Positions 1 to 9,628 of a stretch of DNA of 44,975 bases are shown piece by piece; position 1 is the stretch's first letter; each line of letters opens with the position of its first letter. A program made the position numbers and the translations under genes. A model generated the notes under the pieces. That model searched no databases. It was given only the letters and a program-made list of their open reading frames with translations, and was not told the origin of the DNA. The DNA comes from Candidatus Aminicenantota bacterium. GTDB lineage: Bacteria; Acidobacteriota; Aminicenantia; UBA2199. The stretch covers positions 1 to 44,975 of the forward strand of contig JAGLSW010000583.1 in the NCBI GenBank assembly GCA_023135565.1, in the 5' to 3' direction.

Positions 1-44
1 TTTTTCAAAAGTGTGGCCCCCGGCAGGGCCGCCGTAGGCAAGAC
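1..44. repeat. Partial copy of hairpin repeat family 1 (right half)
   Basis: The first 44 bases match the right half of the repeat at 31681-31740. Both have TTTTTCAAAAG, then GCCCCCGGCAGGGCCGCC, then GAGGCAAG or TAGGCAAG. The left arm lies outside the window. It sits just past the stop codon of the minus-strand gene that follows. Confidence 0.75.
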
Positions 45-53
45 GCCGCACCC

Positions 54-3000
54 CTATTTGGAGGTAATCCACATAGGCGAAACCCAAACCATCTCGCCAT
101 CACTATATGTAACCTCGCTCAATTTTCCATCAGGCAGTTTTATTTTTCGTTTTATTTCTTTCCCCACCTGTTCGCCGCGCACATAATAATAACTAAGTAT
201 ACCCGGTTGGGCCGCGGTATCTGTCCAGGAGAACTGCACGAAAGTTTTTCCCGGTTTTAGGGTGTAAACGTCGATGCCGTCCTTGACGACGGTCACCCGC
301 ACAAAAGGCGCAGTACCGGTCAATTTCACATCCAGGGTGGGCGGCCTATCAACAGTAAACTCCTCACCCATAAAATGAGAACCGCAGCGCACGTCGGCAA
401 TAATATTATCCGTGGCAGCATAGACACGCCGTTTCTTAAGCGCCTGTAAGATCGCTTGCCGGGAAGATTCCTCCACGAACACGCAGCAGTAACTGATGTG
501 CGTTGATTTATGGTCGCTGGAAGCCTGGAACCCCAGGCGGTACCCTTTCTGTAACGCCCTATGAACCATTCCCTTTGGACGCCAACCGCCCCTGGTGAAA
601 AAAGCGCTGCCTACACGGGGCGCATTTTCTTTTTCATAGCTCTGGCGTGTTCCCTGGAAAATTTCCACCACCGGTTCTACTTCGGGATCATTGCTGCGCC
701 AGTCGGTGCCCATCCTGGTAGCGGAAGTGTGTACGCTGCAAATGCCGCCGAAAAACCGCAAATATTTATAAAGCATCTCTGTGTCCGGTTCATACCGGTA
801 TAGGATATTCAAATTACGAATACCCCGTTGGGCAAAAAGAATGTTACGGTGACCATAAGGGTATATAACGCTGCGCTCATAAGAAAACATAGGCATAAAA
901 GCACCCTGGTTGTGGAAAACATCGCAGGTTTTTTGGGTGAGCCACCAGGTATATTCGCGTCCTTTGCCGTTAAAATGGTCGCCGCTGCCTAACCAGTCGA
1001 GAGCAGCAATGTCCAAACCATAGCGCCACATATCGAAAAGACTGCCGTCCGCGCCGCCATCACTGGAAATTTCACTGTGGCGGTGAAATTCTCCACGCAG
1101 GATGCGCAGCCTTTTACCGCCGATTTCCGCCCTGTAATTGCGGATTGCCGTTACTGCCCCGGCTTCTTTTCGATCTGCCGGTGAGATGTGCCGGGAGCCG
1201 TTCCCGGCAAGGGGCGAAAGCTCGATCTCACCCGGGGCTTTCGCAGGTCCTGTATAGATAGAGTAAATATTCCAATTGACCGGGACATCGGCGTAGTGCA
1301 CCCGGTTTCTGGTCGCGGCAGGAGGTAAGTTTTGGTTTTGCCCCGGCTTTTGCTCGACCAGGGGCCGGTAAAAAGCCGCGTTCCGGAGCCGGTTGTCTGA
1401 ACTGGAGATAATGCGGAGACCTCCGTTTGGCGCGGGAGCAGGCAGCAGTACCGGTGATTCGTGCATCATGCCGTCTGTGCGCGGTATGGGCGCTGCTTGC
1501 CGCCAACCGCTGCTGTCGCAGGTAGTCAGGAAATTCAACCAGGTGGAACCTACCCGGCTGCTTACGAACCTATCTAACCGGGCGCGGGCGGACAGCCATA
1601 CCCGCCCTTGCGCATCCAGCGCCAATTTCGGGCCGCTTAAAAGAGATACCGGTTCCTTCAGCCTGCCCCAGTAGAGAGTAAGGTTGGTACGGGGCATTAT
1701 ATGGTTTATGTCTCCCGGCGGCGTATAGAACTTATCTTTTACCAGGACTTTTAAACCGATGCGGCGCTCCGAATACAAAGGCGGGAAAGCTTTATCATAA
1801 AAACCGTAATCCTTGCCCCATCCTTGCGGCGCGCTTTCGTAAGCGATCCACAGGCGGCTGCGTTTATCGTAGATAATGGCGGGACGCAGTTCACCGCGTT
1901 GGGATGCCGCCGCGGTGATTACTTTTCCCCAGGCGCCTTTAAAATAGGTGCGCAGCAGTATATCATAGTCGCCCTTTTCGTAACTATCCCAGGCCGCGGT
2001 GACATGCCCCTGCGGCGAAACCGCCAGTGCCGGCGTCCATTCGTTAGCCGGCCCGGAAGCGATGCGCACTGCTTCCCCGAAACCGGCGCCCTGCTGCCGG
2101 GCGGCGAAGATGTCCGAATTATTGCCGCGAAAACCCTGCCATACCAGCCATATGCGACCATCGGGGCCGGTGGCTGTAACATGGTTGATATCTGCTCCCG
2201 GGTCTGTTGTGACACGTATAGGCTGCGCCCATTTTTTTCCTGTACGCATGCGCGCATAGATATCCCAATTGCCCCCGGTATTTTCCGACCAGGACACCCA
2301 GGCGCGTCCATCTCCGTCCACCGCGGCGGCGGTACGGAAAATATCTCCCCCAGCCCCGGTCAGGGGTATCGGCTGGCTCCATTCTCCATTTTTCAATTCG
2401 GAAAACATCACCCGGTCGCCGCCCGTAGGAGCCTGTAGGTAAGAAAAGTCTTGCGGCTCTTCCGGTAATCTTTTTAGAAAGGGCTGGAATCTTTTATTGC
2501 CGGTGAAAGCGATATAAGCCGCCACCGCACCGCCGCCGGGAGCTGCCGCCGCGCTGGGGTAGGCATCTTCAGTGGGTGATGACGTGATAAGCCGTGATGT
2601 AGGCACCCGATCTACTATCATATCCCCATTTAAAAAGGCCAGCCGTTTCCCGAAAGGCAGTTTGCCCAGGGGGATTTGGAATCCGGGGACAGTTTTCCCG
2701 TCCTTTTTTATCTTAATGAGGATTTGGCTGTCAACCGTAATTTCTTCCGCAGCCAGGATAAAACCGTTTGGTAGATAGGGTAGGGAGGAGACCGGGCGGC
2801 TGCCCGGAGCCTGGTATTCCCATTTCAGGGGGCAAGCGCGGCGGATTTTTAGTTTGAAATCTGTCAAAGTGGCGAAATCTTTTTCTATCAGGCGCCAACT
2901 GTGAGCAGCGGTAATTTTTCCTTTTTTGAGCCGGTAATTGCCCTGCCATGAAGCTGCTTTGTGTTCTTTGACGCCGAAGAGCAGCCGTACGCTGACGGTG

Positions 3001-3110
3001 TTTTTTTGTGTTAGGGGTGTTATCTTTTCGTTGGCAGCTAAGAAAACGCAGGAAAAAATCAACGGCAGTATAAGTCCGGTTATAATTTTTTTTAATCGCT
3101 TAATAATCAT
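54..3110 (-). CDS. Secreted PHP-domain (DUF3604-like) protein with propeller-type N-terminal region
   Basis: A protein of about 1018 aa. The reading frame is open to 3209, but I place the start at 3110: from there the protein begins MIIKRLKK followed by a hydrophobic stretch, a good signal peptide, whereas the upstream extension runs through an intergenic repeat (3146-3177). The first two thirds hold repeated short motifs (for example AVDGDGRAWVSWSE, ATGPDGRIWLVWQG, ALDAQGRVWLSARA) typical of sialidase or propeller-like blades. The last third has a DUF3604/PHP-type core: GEFHRHSEIS, LDWLGSGDHFNGKGREYTWW, SVHTSATRMGTDWR and GFQASSDHKSTH, with His/Asp residues suited to metal binding, followed by a beta-sandwich-like tail. 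Seen: signal peptide and motifs. Known: PHP domains are metal-dependent phosphoesterases or hydrolases. Inferred: an exported hydrolase of unknown substrate, transcribed alone. Confidence 0.8.
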   Translation of the reverse strand: MIIKRLKKIITGLILPLIFSCVFLAANEKITPLTQKNTVSVRLLFGVKEHKAASWQGNYRLKKGKITAAHSWRLIEKDFATLTDFKLKIRRACPLKWEYQAPGSRPVSSLPYLPNGFILAAEEITVDSQILIKIKKDGKTVPGFQIPLGKLPFGKRLAFLNGDMIVDRVPTSRLITSSPTEDAYPSAAAAPGGGAVAAYIAFTGNKRFQPFLKRLPEEPQDFSYLQAPTGGDRVMFSELKNGEWSQPIPLTGAGGDIFRTAAAVDGDGRAWVSWSENTGGNWDIYARMRTGKKWAQPIRVTTDPGADINHVTATGPDGRIWLVWQGFRGNNSDIFAARQQGAGFGEAVRIASGPANEWTPALAVSPQGHVTAAWDSYEKGDYDILLRTYFKGAWGKVITAAASQRGELRPAIIYDKRSRLWIAYESAPQGWGKDYGFYDKAFPPLYSERRIGLKVLVKDKFYTPPGDINHIMPRTNLTLYWGRLKEPVSLLSGPKLALDAQGRVWLSARARLDRFVSSRVGSTWLNFLTTCDSSGWRQAAPIPRTDGMMHESPVLLPAPAPNGGLRIISSSDNRLRNAAFYRPLVEQKPGQNQNLPPAATRNRVHYADVPVNWNIYSIYTGPAKAPGEIELSPLAGNGSRHISPADRKEAGAVTAIRNYRAEIGGKRLRILRGEFHRHSEISSDGGADGSLFDMWRYGLDIAALDWLGSGDHFNGKGREYTWWLTQKTCDVFHNQGAFMPMFSYERSVIYPYGHRNILFAQRGIRNLNILYRYEPDTEMLYKYLRFFGGICSVHTSATRMGTDWRSNDPEVEPVVEIFQGTRQSYEKENAPRVGSAFFTRGGWRPKGMVHRALQKGYRLGFQASSDHKSTHISYCCVFVEESSRQAILQALKKRRVYAATDNIIADVRCGSHFMGEEFTVDRPPTLDVKLTGTAPFVRVTVVKDGIDVYTLKPGKTFVQFSWTDTAAQPGILSYYYVRGEQVGKEIKRKIKLPDGKLSEVTYSDGEMVWVSPMWITSK

Positions 3111-3145
3111 GAATAGATTATAGAAAAAAAACCGCTGTATTTCAA

Positions 3146-3177
3146 GCCCACTGCGTGGGCATCCTATGAGGGGCTGC
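3146..3177 (+). repeat. Hairpin repeat family 2, copy 1
   Basis: GCCCAC-TGC-GTGGGC forms a perfect 6-bp hairpin, followed by ATCCTATGAGGGGCTGC. The last 29 bases recur exactly at 3257-3285, and a variant with a different but still paired stem occurs at 40878-40909. It lies just upstream of the secreted PHP gene. Confidence 0.75.
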
Positions 3178-3256
3178 CTTTCGAGATAAGTTAGCCAGGT
3201 AGTTTCCAATATAGTCTTTTCCGGCTATTACAACCGGTCGTTTTTAGGCCCCAGGG

Positions 3257-3285
3257 CACTGCGTGGGCATCCTATGAGGGGCTGC
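3257..3285 (+). repeat. Hairpin repeat family 2, copy 2
   Basis: An exact 29-base repeat of 3149-3177 (CACTGCGTGGGC then ATCCTATGAGGGGCTGC). The left arm is changed (GGGCAC), so the hairpin is weaker. It lies in the 290-bp gap between divergent genes, which otherwise holds only the promoter at 3352-3379. Confidence 0.75.
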
Positions 3286-3351
3286 TCCCCCGGCATTCGT
3301 CCAAATAGTCCTATCCGTCCTATGCTTTTTGCCGGGAAATTTGTTTCTCCC

Positions 3352-3379
3352 TTGATATTTTTCTAATTTTTATTATAAT
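3352..3379 (+). promoter_or_regulatory. Promoter of the Septu-like pair
   Basis: TTGATA at 3352-3357, a T-rich 16-base spacer and TATAAT at 3374-3379. A GGAG ribosome-binding site follows at 3387-3390 before the ATG at 3401. The same box layout precedes the genes at 6681 and 9691. Confidence 0.7.
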
Positions 3380-3400
3380 ATGATATTGGAGTAAAACCAG

Positions 3401-5635
3401 ATGAAAAAAAATCCTTATAAATACAGGGGACCGTTAGACCCCATAAAAGACAAACTCGTTTGTGTGCCCAGGACAGAGGATGTCAAGCGGGTAATTGAAG
3501 GAATACATAATGGCGACTACTGGTCTATTTTAGGACCAAGACAAATAGGAAAAACCACCTTCTTAAGACAAATCCAGTACAAGATTTCCAATGCTTATTG
3601 TATATATTTTAATTTACAAATTTCTATTACAGGGGAAAAGCGTTTTTTTCGTTGGCTTAGAGACGAGGTGCTCGACAGTATTCCCGTGGCACAAAAAAAA
3701 CCGCATACTGCCGGGTGGGATGAAAAGAATCCCGGTTTTAGTTTTATCAGTTTTTTAGAAGAATTTAGGGCTGAAGATGAAACAAAAAAGATTGTTTTTC
3801 TTTTCGATGAAATTGACAACCTGCCCTTCCTGGGAGATTTTTTGCGTCTCTGGCGAAAAATATTTCACGACCGCTATAATAAAAAACAGCTAAAGCGTTA
3901 TGCAGTCATTATCACCGGGTCAGCGGATTTAATAGCGCAGTCAACCGGCCCTACTTCCCCTTTTAATATTGCAGAGAAATTGTACTTAAGGGATTTTTCG
4001 GATGAGGAATCGGAAAATTTAATCGATAAACCTTTTGCAAACCTAAATATCAAAATCGAACCCGGTGCAAAAAAGAAAGTGCTATCTCAAATTGCCGGAC
4101 ACCCGCAAATGCTGCTGCATACCTGTCACCGATTGGTCGATAAGGCACTGGAGGGGAAAAAGGCCATTTCGGGAAAAGATGTGGAAGCAGCATTAAACGA
4201 TTTACTGACCGGTAACGCAGCCATCGATACACTTAAGCAGGACCTGGAAAAAAATAAGGAACTCAAACAACTAATCATGGATATTTTTAAGGACGAGAAA
4301 ATAAAATTTTTCCCTTATAAGGATTTTCCGATCAAGGGAGCGGGTTGTATTATCGAAGACTCGAACTCTTTTTGCATGATCAGGAACAAATTATTTGAGC
4401 GGTATTTAAAGGACATGCTGGTTCGGATCGAAACCCGGGAAAATGGCGTACCGTTGATAAAGAAAGTTTCTAAGAAGACGTTTTTCGATGAAAACAAAAA
4501 GCAGCCCTTAAACTATGCCTTGAAGCAGTTCAGGGTAAGGAACTATTATGGGATTAAAGACACAGCGGTTGAAAATATTCCCGTAGATACCCAATGGATA
4601 TTCCTGACAGGTGAAAACAGTTTTGGCAAAACCGTTTTGCTGCAAGCTCTTGCCATCGGGTTATTCGGGGAAAGGGACGGCAATACCATATTAACCGGCG
4701 ATCAAAGGGAATGTAAAATCGGGGTAGAGATTTACGAAAAAGGCAAGAGCAGGGTAAATAACCTGGGTGAGTCCGGTTTTAAACAATTCACCGATTTTGC
4801 GGCTTATGGTTCATCCAGGCTCGAGATACAAAGCCGCCAGACCGAAAACGAAATATCCGAGAAAAGCACTAAGACGTATGGTTTGTTTAAAACAGATGGG
4901 GTACTGCTGAACATAGAACATGAACTATCAAGGTGGCATCTAAAAAAGAATCCTAAGTTCGGTGCAGTCAAACAGACGCTTTTGAAGCTGCTGCCTCATA
5001 TGGCGGAAATTAAGGTTACAGGAGATGACGAAATCCTATATATCGAAAAAGAGAGTGGAAACGGCAAGATTTTCGACCCGATTTCTTTTAGTAAGTTGGC
5101 TTCCGGTCACAAGAGTATTATCGCTATGATTGGAGACATAGTGCTTCGTCTTTATAAGCAGCAGCCGAAGACCGTTCAGCCCGAAAAGTTGGACGGCATT
5201 GTGATCATCGATGAATTGGATTTACACTTGCATCCTAAGTGGCAGCGTAAGTTACCTATATTGCTTTCCGAAATATTTCCCAACGTTCAATTTATCGTTT
5301 CCACACACAGTGTAATACCATTTTTAGGTGCTCCTAAGAATTCTGTCTTTTTGAAAGTTACCAGGGATGAGGGTGACGGCATCAAAGCGGAAAAGCTCGA
5401 CATAGATATCGAACACTTACTTCCCAATTCCATTCTCACTTCTGCTCTTTTCGACCTGGACGGTGAGGAAATCACCCAGGTGAATAAAAAGAGCATCGCT
5501 GCTGTACGCACCGAAGATACACATGAAGAAATCGTCAAGAACGAAAAAATAAGAGAAAAACTAATGGCTTTTGAGAAAAGCGGCAAGGATTTTCCCGACG
5601 ATTTATTTGAAACGGAGGAAACGGATGGAAAATGA
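3401..5635 (+). CDS. AAA_35 domain fused to SMC/RecF-type (PtuA-like) ATPase
   Basis: A 744-aa protein with two different NTPase units. Residues 1-340 form an AAA_35-like domain: Walker A GPRQIGKTT (45-53), Walker B IVFLFDEID (131-139), ITGSADL (171-177) and GHPQML (233-238). Residues 375-690 form an SMC/RecF/OLD-type ATPase: Walker A GENSFGKT (404-411), ABC-like signature LASGHKS (566-572), Walker B VIIDELDLHLHP (601-612) and H-loop STHS (634-637). The stop overlaps the ATG of the HNH gene by four bases (ATGA), so translation is probably coupled. Known: PtuA of Septu and retron Ec78 is this type of ATPase and works with the HNH nuclease PtuB. Inferred: a PtuA variant with an added N-terminal sensor or regulatory ATPase. 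The AAA_35 part is clearly homologous to the N-termini of the proteins at 12598 and 13840. Confidence 0.85.
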   Translation: MKKNPYKYRGPLDPIKDKLVCVPRTEDVKRVIEGIHNGDYWSILGPRQIGKTTFLRQIQYKISNAYCIYFNLQISITGEKRFFRWLRDEVLDSIPVAQKKPHTAGWDEKNPGFSFISFLEEFRAEDETKKIVFLFDEIDNLPFLGDFLRLWRKIFHDRYNKKQLKRYAVIITGSADLIAQSTGPTSPFNIAEKLYLRDFSDEESENLIDKPFANLNIKIEPGAKKKVLSQIAGHPQMLLHTCHRLVDKALEGKKAISGKDVEAALNDLLTGNAAIDTLKQDLEKNKELKQLIMDIFKDEKIKFFPYKDFPIKGAGCIIEDSNSFCMIRNKLFERYLKDMLVRIETRENGVPLIKKVSKKTFFDENKKQPLNYALKQFRVRNYYGIKDTAVENIPVDTQWIFLTGENSFGKTVLLQALAIGLFGERDGNTILTGDQRECKIGVEIYEKGKSRVNNLGESGFKQFTDFAAYGSSRLEIQSRQTENEISEKSTKTYGLFKTDGVLLNIEHELSRWHLKKNPKFGAVKQTLLKLLPHMAEIKVTGDDEILYIEKESGNGKIFDPISFSKLASGHKSIIAMIGDIVLRLYKQQPKTVQPEKLDGIVIIDELDLHLHPKWQRKLPILLSEIFPNVQFIVSTHSVIPFLGAPKNSVFLKVTRDEGDGIKAEKLDIDIEHLLPNSILTSALFDLDGEEITQVNKKSIAAVRTEDTHEEIVKNEKIREKLMAFEKSGKDFPDDLFETEETDGK

Positions 5636-6510
5636 TCAGCGTAACGAAAAACCATAAAGAGCCGCCGGGGATTCTCATTAGTGACAGGTGTACCCGCAGG
5701 ATAGAGCAAGCGTTGGTGGAAAAAGGGAAGCATGAGTTATGCAGAAATTGCTGCGGGGTTAGGGTGCGTAATGCATTAAAGGAGTTGTATCATAATAAAT
5801 GCGCATACTGTGAAACCGATGCAGGAGCGGGAGCCGTATTGAGGATAGAGCATTACCGGCCCAGGAAAGGCATAAAGGGAGAATATCACAGCGGTTATTA
5901 TTGGTTAACCTATGAATGGAGTAATTTACTCCCTGCCTGTGAGAAGTGCAACAGTAGTAAATCAAATAGATTTCCCCTCGAACCGACTGGAAAGAGAGCG
6001 GCAGTGCCTGTGTTGATCGAAGGGAAATTAAGCCGGGCTGATTGTTTGGCGGATTCCGGGGTTTTGAGAGCGGAAAAACCATTGATGCTGCACCCTGAGA
6101 TAGACGAACCGGAAAGAGATATGATTTTTTTACCGGATGGTACGGTAAGGGGAAGAGCGGACCGGGACTGGGACCGGGGGAAGCGGACTATAGAGGTTTG
6201 CCGTTTAGACAGGGTGGAACTGGTACTGGCGCGTAAAAAGGTTGTAGATCGATTTTTAGCCCGGATAAGGGAATTGCTCGATGATCTGGTTGAGCAGCGG
6301 GGAAAAAAAGAATTTAGCAGACGATTTGATCGATTTTTGATTAAGCTTTTAAAAGCTCATGAACCGCATAGACCTTATTCGCGGCTAGGTTGGTTTATGT
6401 TCCAGAAGTTTGAATTGTTTTTTGTGAAGCAGTTAGGGAAGAAGGGGCAGCGTGTGGTCAGGAAGGCTTATGAATCTTTCCGGGATAGGTATAAAACCAG
6501 CTGGAAATAA
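5632..6510 (+). CDS. HNH endonuclease, PtuB-like (TIGR02646-type)
   Basis: A 292-aa protein. Residues 57-112 carry the HNH core: CAYC (57-60), IEHYRPR (72-78), a tryptophan-rich YYWLTYEWSNL segment and CEKCN (103-107) followed by NSSKSNRFPLE. Paired cysteines for zinc and the metal-binding His are all present, so the nuclease looks intact. The remaining 170 residues are basic and helical with no motif I recognise. The start overlaps the stop of the upstream ATPase (ATGA). Known: this HNH type paired with an SMC-like ATPase is the Septu/Ec78 effector arrangement. Inferred: it cuts DNA or RNA once the ATPase is triggered. No reverse transcriptase is adjacent, so this is not an Ec78-type retron locus. 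Confidence 0.85.
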   Translation: MISVTKNHKEPPGILISDRCTRRIEQALVEKGKHELCRNCCGVRVRNALKELYHNKCAYCETDAGAGAVLRIEHYRPRKGIKGEYHSGYYWLTYEWSNLLPACEKCNSSKSNRFPLEPTGKRAAVPVLIEGKLSRADCLADSGVLRAEKPLMLHPEIDEPERDMIFLPDGTVRGRADRDWDRGKRTIEVCRLDRVELVLARKKVVDRFLARIRELLDDLVEQRGKKEFSRRFDRFLIKLLKAHEPHRPYSRLGWFMFQKFELFFVKQLGKKGQRVVRKAYESFRDRYKTSWK

Positions 6511-6617
6511 AAATATAGAATGGTGATTGGCGGTAACAGGATTTATAACGATTGGATTTTTTAGGAGGTCTCGCTAAAAATATGCGCATCTATTATGGAG
6601 TTAGTTTGAATTTTATC

Positions 6618-6645
6618 TTGATATTTTTTTGTTTTGTATTATAAT
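6618..6645 (+). promoter_or_regulatory. Promoter of first 960-aa ATPase gene
   Basis: TTGATA at 6618-6623, 16-base spacer, TATAAT at 6640-6645. The spacer end TTTTGTAT is shared with the promoter at 9629-9656. The ribosome-binding site before the ATG at 6681 is weak (only AATCGAG). Confidence 0.7.
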
Positions 6646-6680
6646 AGAAGCTTAAGAAAAGTTTTAATAGGCCAATCGAG

Positions 6681-9566
6681 ATGAGTGAAACGAACAGGTT
6701 CAGTAGAGCAGCAGGAGATAGTTTTGTCGAAATCGACAACCCATACTATATTTATGATCCCAAATCGGGGGAACAATTTTATCATGAGGAAGTGATACAG
6801 AGAATTAGAGATATATTCAATGACCAGCCTGAAAGGAGGATCGTGGTGCTCCAGGGCAACCCCGGTTCCGGGAAAACAGGTACTTTAAAGAAAATTGCAA
6901 GAGAACCGGGATTGCTGGGAGAAAATTATATCTCTATTTACGTTAACTTAAAAAAAAATGCCAACCTCGATTTTAACGATTTGTTATTTTCTCTTTACAA
7001 AGATATGGTGGTGAACCTGAATAAGAGAGGATGCAGCATTCCGCAGCCCAATTATTTTGGAGAACGGCGCAAGAAAGATGATATTAATACCCTGGAATCG
7101 ATTTTTTTGACAATTGCATCCAATCTTCCCGAGGGAAAGATTGCGGTTTTAATTTTTGATGAATTGGATGATTTACTGGATAAGATTGAACCTGAAACGA
7201 TTTCTTCATTCATCAGGTATTTAAAAAATATTGAATATAATTGGAGCAGTTATAGGTTAATCATGGCGGTAGATAAGAGATTGTCCGATTTTACCGGCGA
7301 TAAAACCGTCAAGAGTTTGTTGGCTTCATCTCCAGGTATCGATGTGAATGAGATGCTGACCGAAGCAAATATTAGAAAGTTAATCATCGAACCGGTAAAA
7401 GGAACATTGAGATATGCAGAAGATGCGGTCAGGAGCATCATTTACTATTCAGGTGGAAGTCTTTTTTTTCAACAATTAATCTGCCATCAACTAGTAACCT
7501 ACATGGATAAAAAAAAGAAAAACCATTGTAGAAACGTTGATGTTGAACAAGCTATCAAAGGGATATTGAAAGGATCGATAGCTGAATTTGGATATTATTG
7601 GGAGAACAAGTTTTCCTCAATGGAGCGGATAGTTGCCTCTGCATTTGTGGATAGACGGATAACAGGAAGGAGAGGAAAACGATATACGCTAAAGAAAGGG
7701 ACGCTATTGGATAATATTTTGGGGAAAGAGGCATATAGGAAAATTGCGAAAATGTATTATTTCGGTTACCTCAATAAAATGGAAGGGAGGCGGTTTCATG
7801 AATTCCCGTTCAAGATTGCACTTTTGGGAAAATGGATACAAAGAGAGCACCCCTTTATAAAAACCGTTATACAAAATATCGATGCTGTTGTCGATAAAAT
7901 TGATCTTGAAACAACCATTAAAGAGATTGACAAGATCGCAGGAAAGAAATTACTTCCCTTCGATAAGGGGAAAATTTTAGACATCTCGAAAAAATGGCAC
8001 TCGCTTCTAAAGAATATAGTAAAGAACCGTTTTACTGCTAAAGCAAGCCAGTTAGAAGATTTTTTTAAAATTTTTTGCGGCATTTTAGATATAAAAATTA
8101 ATGAAGAGTCTTCATCCGGGGAGAATTGTTTTATTATCGATATAAAGAACTTGAGAATCGGTACTTTGGAGGAAGCCCTGTGTTTCATTCAGGATAGACC
8201 TGAACTGAACGAAAATGAGATTTCTTATATCGAACAACAGGCAGCAAGATTTGCCCAGGACGCACAGGATAGGTTGATCTTTTTCTTTTATTTTAAAAGG
8301 CTCGAAGGGATCGAGAACCTAACAAAAAAACCACATTTAAGCCTGATTACTATCAACGAAAACGATTTTAAAAAGATCATATTATCTGACAGACCACAGG
8401 AGGCTGCCAGAAATGTCATCTTCAGCAAACTCTCTTTGCAGCGGGTGTCTCCCTATGTTGTCGCTGGACCGAGTACAACAGTTTTTTATGGCCGCAGCAA
8501 GATTATTAACCGGATAAATAGTAATCCTAATACCAGTTATGCCATCGTTGGAGCCAGGAGAATCGGCAAATCTTCCCTGCAGATCAAAATAACGGAAAAC
8601 GCGATACATGGGCTAAATTATCTTTTTATGAACTTAGAATATGAATTTTCTATTACCAAAAGCTATAGACCGTTTCTTACAAGTTTAAAGTCTAAAATCG
8701 AAAAGAAGTTTAAAAAAAAGGTCGATTTTAATAAATTCCTTGTGGGCCCGGACATTTCGAAAATACCTGCGGTTGTAACTGATCTTTTGCAAAGGGGGCA
8801 AAAAATCACATTCGTTTTTGATGAGATCGACGACCTGATCGTATTCGACAGTAAGAACAACTTTAAATTACTGCGTATATTTCGCAGCCTGTCCCAGGAA
8901 AACATCTGTCAATTTATTTTTTCCGGTTTTCAGGAGTTATTCAAGCAGCAGAGAGATATAGAGAATCCTCTATACAATTTTTGCGAAGAGATAGAACTTG
9001 GACCACTAGAAAAAGAAGCGGCATTGGAGTTGATCACAAGCCCTATGGAGAGTATCGGAGTTCAGTATAAAAATTTAGAAGATAGGGAACTCATCCTGAG
9101 GTATACCGGTTGTCATCCGAACCTGCTGCAATTCTTTTGCAAAAAGTTGATTGAGAACGTTGAAAAACACCACAGATCAAAAGAAAGGAGGACCATCTTT
9201 AAAGAGGATATCGAGAAACTTTACGATACGAAATATGAAGAGTACATCATGAACGATGTATATATGTTTTCCACCTTGAATAATATCGAAAAGTTAATCC
9301 TTTTGCTGCTGGTAGAAGACCGATTAAGAAGGAGGAATACTTTTTCGGTGAACTGGATTAAAAGCAAATTAGCAAACGAAGGGATTGAAATACCTATAGA
9401 TGATATCGGTCGATACCTGAGAAATTTGGTTCAGCGTTTCATTATGGTTGATAGAGGGGGAGGTAATTACAATTTTGCTCTTGATGTTTTCCCGGAGATT
9501 TTGCGGAAAAGGATCGATGAATTTTATAAGAACAAAATTAGACTGGAGATAATGGCAAACGAGTAG
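6681..9566 (+). CDS. Double P-loop (STAND/AAA-like) ATPase, copy 1
   Basis: A 961-aa protein with two separate ATPase domains. Domain 1: Walker A GNPGSGKT (59-66) and Walker B IAVLIFDELDD (about 154-164). Domain 2: Walker A GARRIGKS (624-631), Walker B ITFVFDEIDD (709-718) and a GCHPNLLQFF motif near 810 resembling the GHPQML motif of AAA_35 proteins. Between them, residues 340-600 show no domain I recognise, and the C-terminus reads like a winged-helix tail. No signal peptide or membrane segment is visible. It is a close paralogue of the next gene. Inferred: a large regulatory or sensing ATPase of the AAA_16/ATPase_2/AAA_35 group, cytoplasmic. No nuclease or other effector domain is visible, so its output is unknown. 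Confidence 0.75.
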   Translation: MSETNRFSRAAGDSFVEIDNPYYIYDPKSGEQFYHEEVIQRIRDIFNDQPERRIVVLQGNPGSGKTGTLKKIAREPGLLGENYISIYVNLKKNANLDFNDLLFSLYKDMVVNLNKRGCSIPQPNYFGERRKKDDINTLESIFLTIASNLPEGKIAVLIFDELDDLLDKIEPETISSFIRYLKNIEYNWSSYRLIMAVDKRLSDFTGDKTVKSLLASSPGIDVNEMLTEANIRKLIIEPVKGTLRYAEDAVRSIIYYSGGSLFFQQLICHQLVTYMDKKKKNHCRNVDVEQAIKGILKGSIAEFGYYWENKFSSMERIVASAFVDRRITGRRGKRYTLKKGTLLDNILGKEAYRKIAKMYYFGYLNKMEGRRFHEFPFKIALLGKWIQREHPFIKTVIQNIDAVVDKIDLETTIKEIDKIAGKKLLPFDKGKILDISKKWHSLLKNIVKNRFTAKASQLEDFFKIFCGILDIKINEESSSGENCFIIDIKNLRIGTLEEALCFIQDRPELNENEISYIEQQAARFAQDAQDRLIFFFYFKRLEGIENLTKKPHLSLITINENDFKKIILSDRPQEAARNVIFSKLSLQRVSPYVVAGPSTTVFYGRSKIINRINSNPNTSYAIVGARRIGKSSLQIKITENAIHGLNYLFMNLEYEFSITKSYRPFLTSLKSKIEKKFKKKVDFNKFLVGPDISKIPAVVTDLLQRGQKITFVFDEIDDLIVFDSKNNFKLLRIFRSLSQENICQFIFSGFQELFKQQRDIENPLYNFCEEIELGPLEKEAALELITSPMESIGVQYKNLEDRELILRYTGCHPNLLQFFCKKLIENVEKHHRSKERRTIFKEDIEKLYDTKYEEYIMNDVYMFSTLNNIEKLILLLLVEDRLRRRNTFSVNWIKSKLANEGIEIPIDDIGRYLRNLVQRFIMVDRGGGNYNFALDVFPEILRKRIDEFYKNKIRLEIMANE

Positions 9567-9628
9567 AAATCCTTTTAAATGCAAAGAAAGTTACCCCAAA
9601 CTAATTTGATTTTTCGGAGGGATTTCTC

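Noticed and set aside
1824-2438. 204-codon open frame on the plus strand
   Set aside because: Opposite to the well-supported secreted PHP gene; G/C-rich shadow with no motif.
3401-6510. Retron Ec78-type system
   Set aside because: The ATPase/HNH pair fits, but there is no reverse transcriptase or msr/msd-like sequence next to it.
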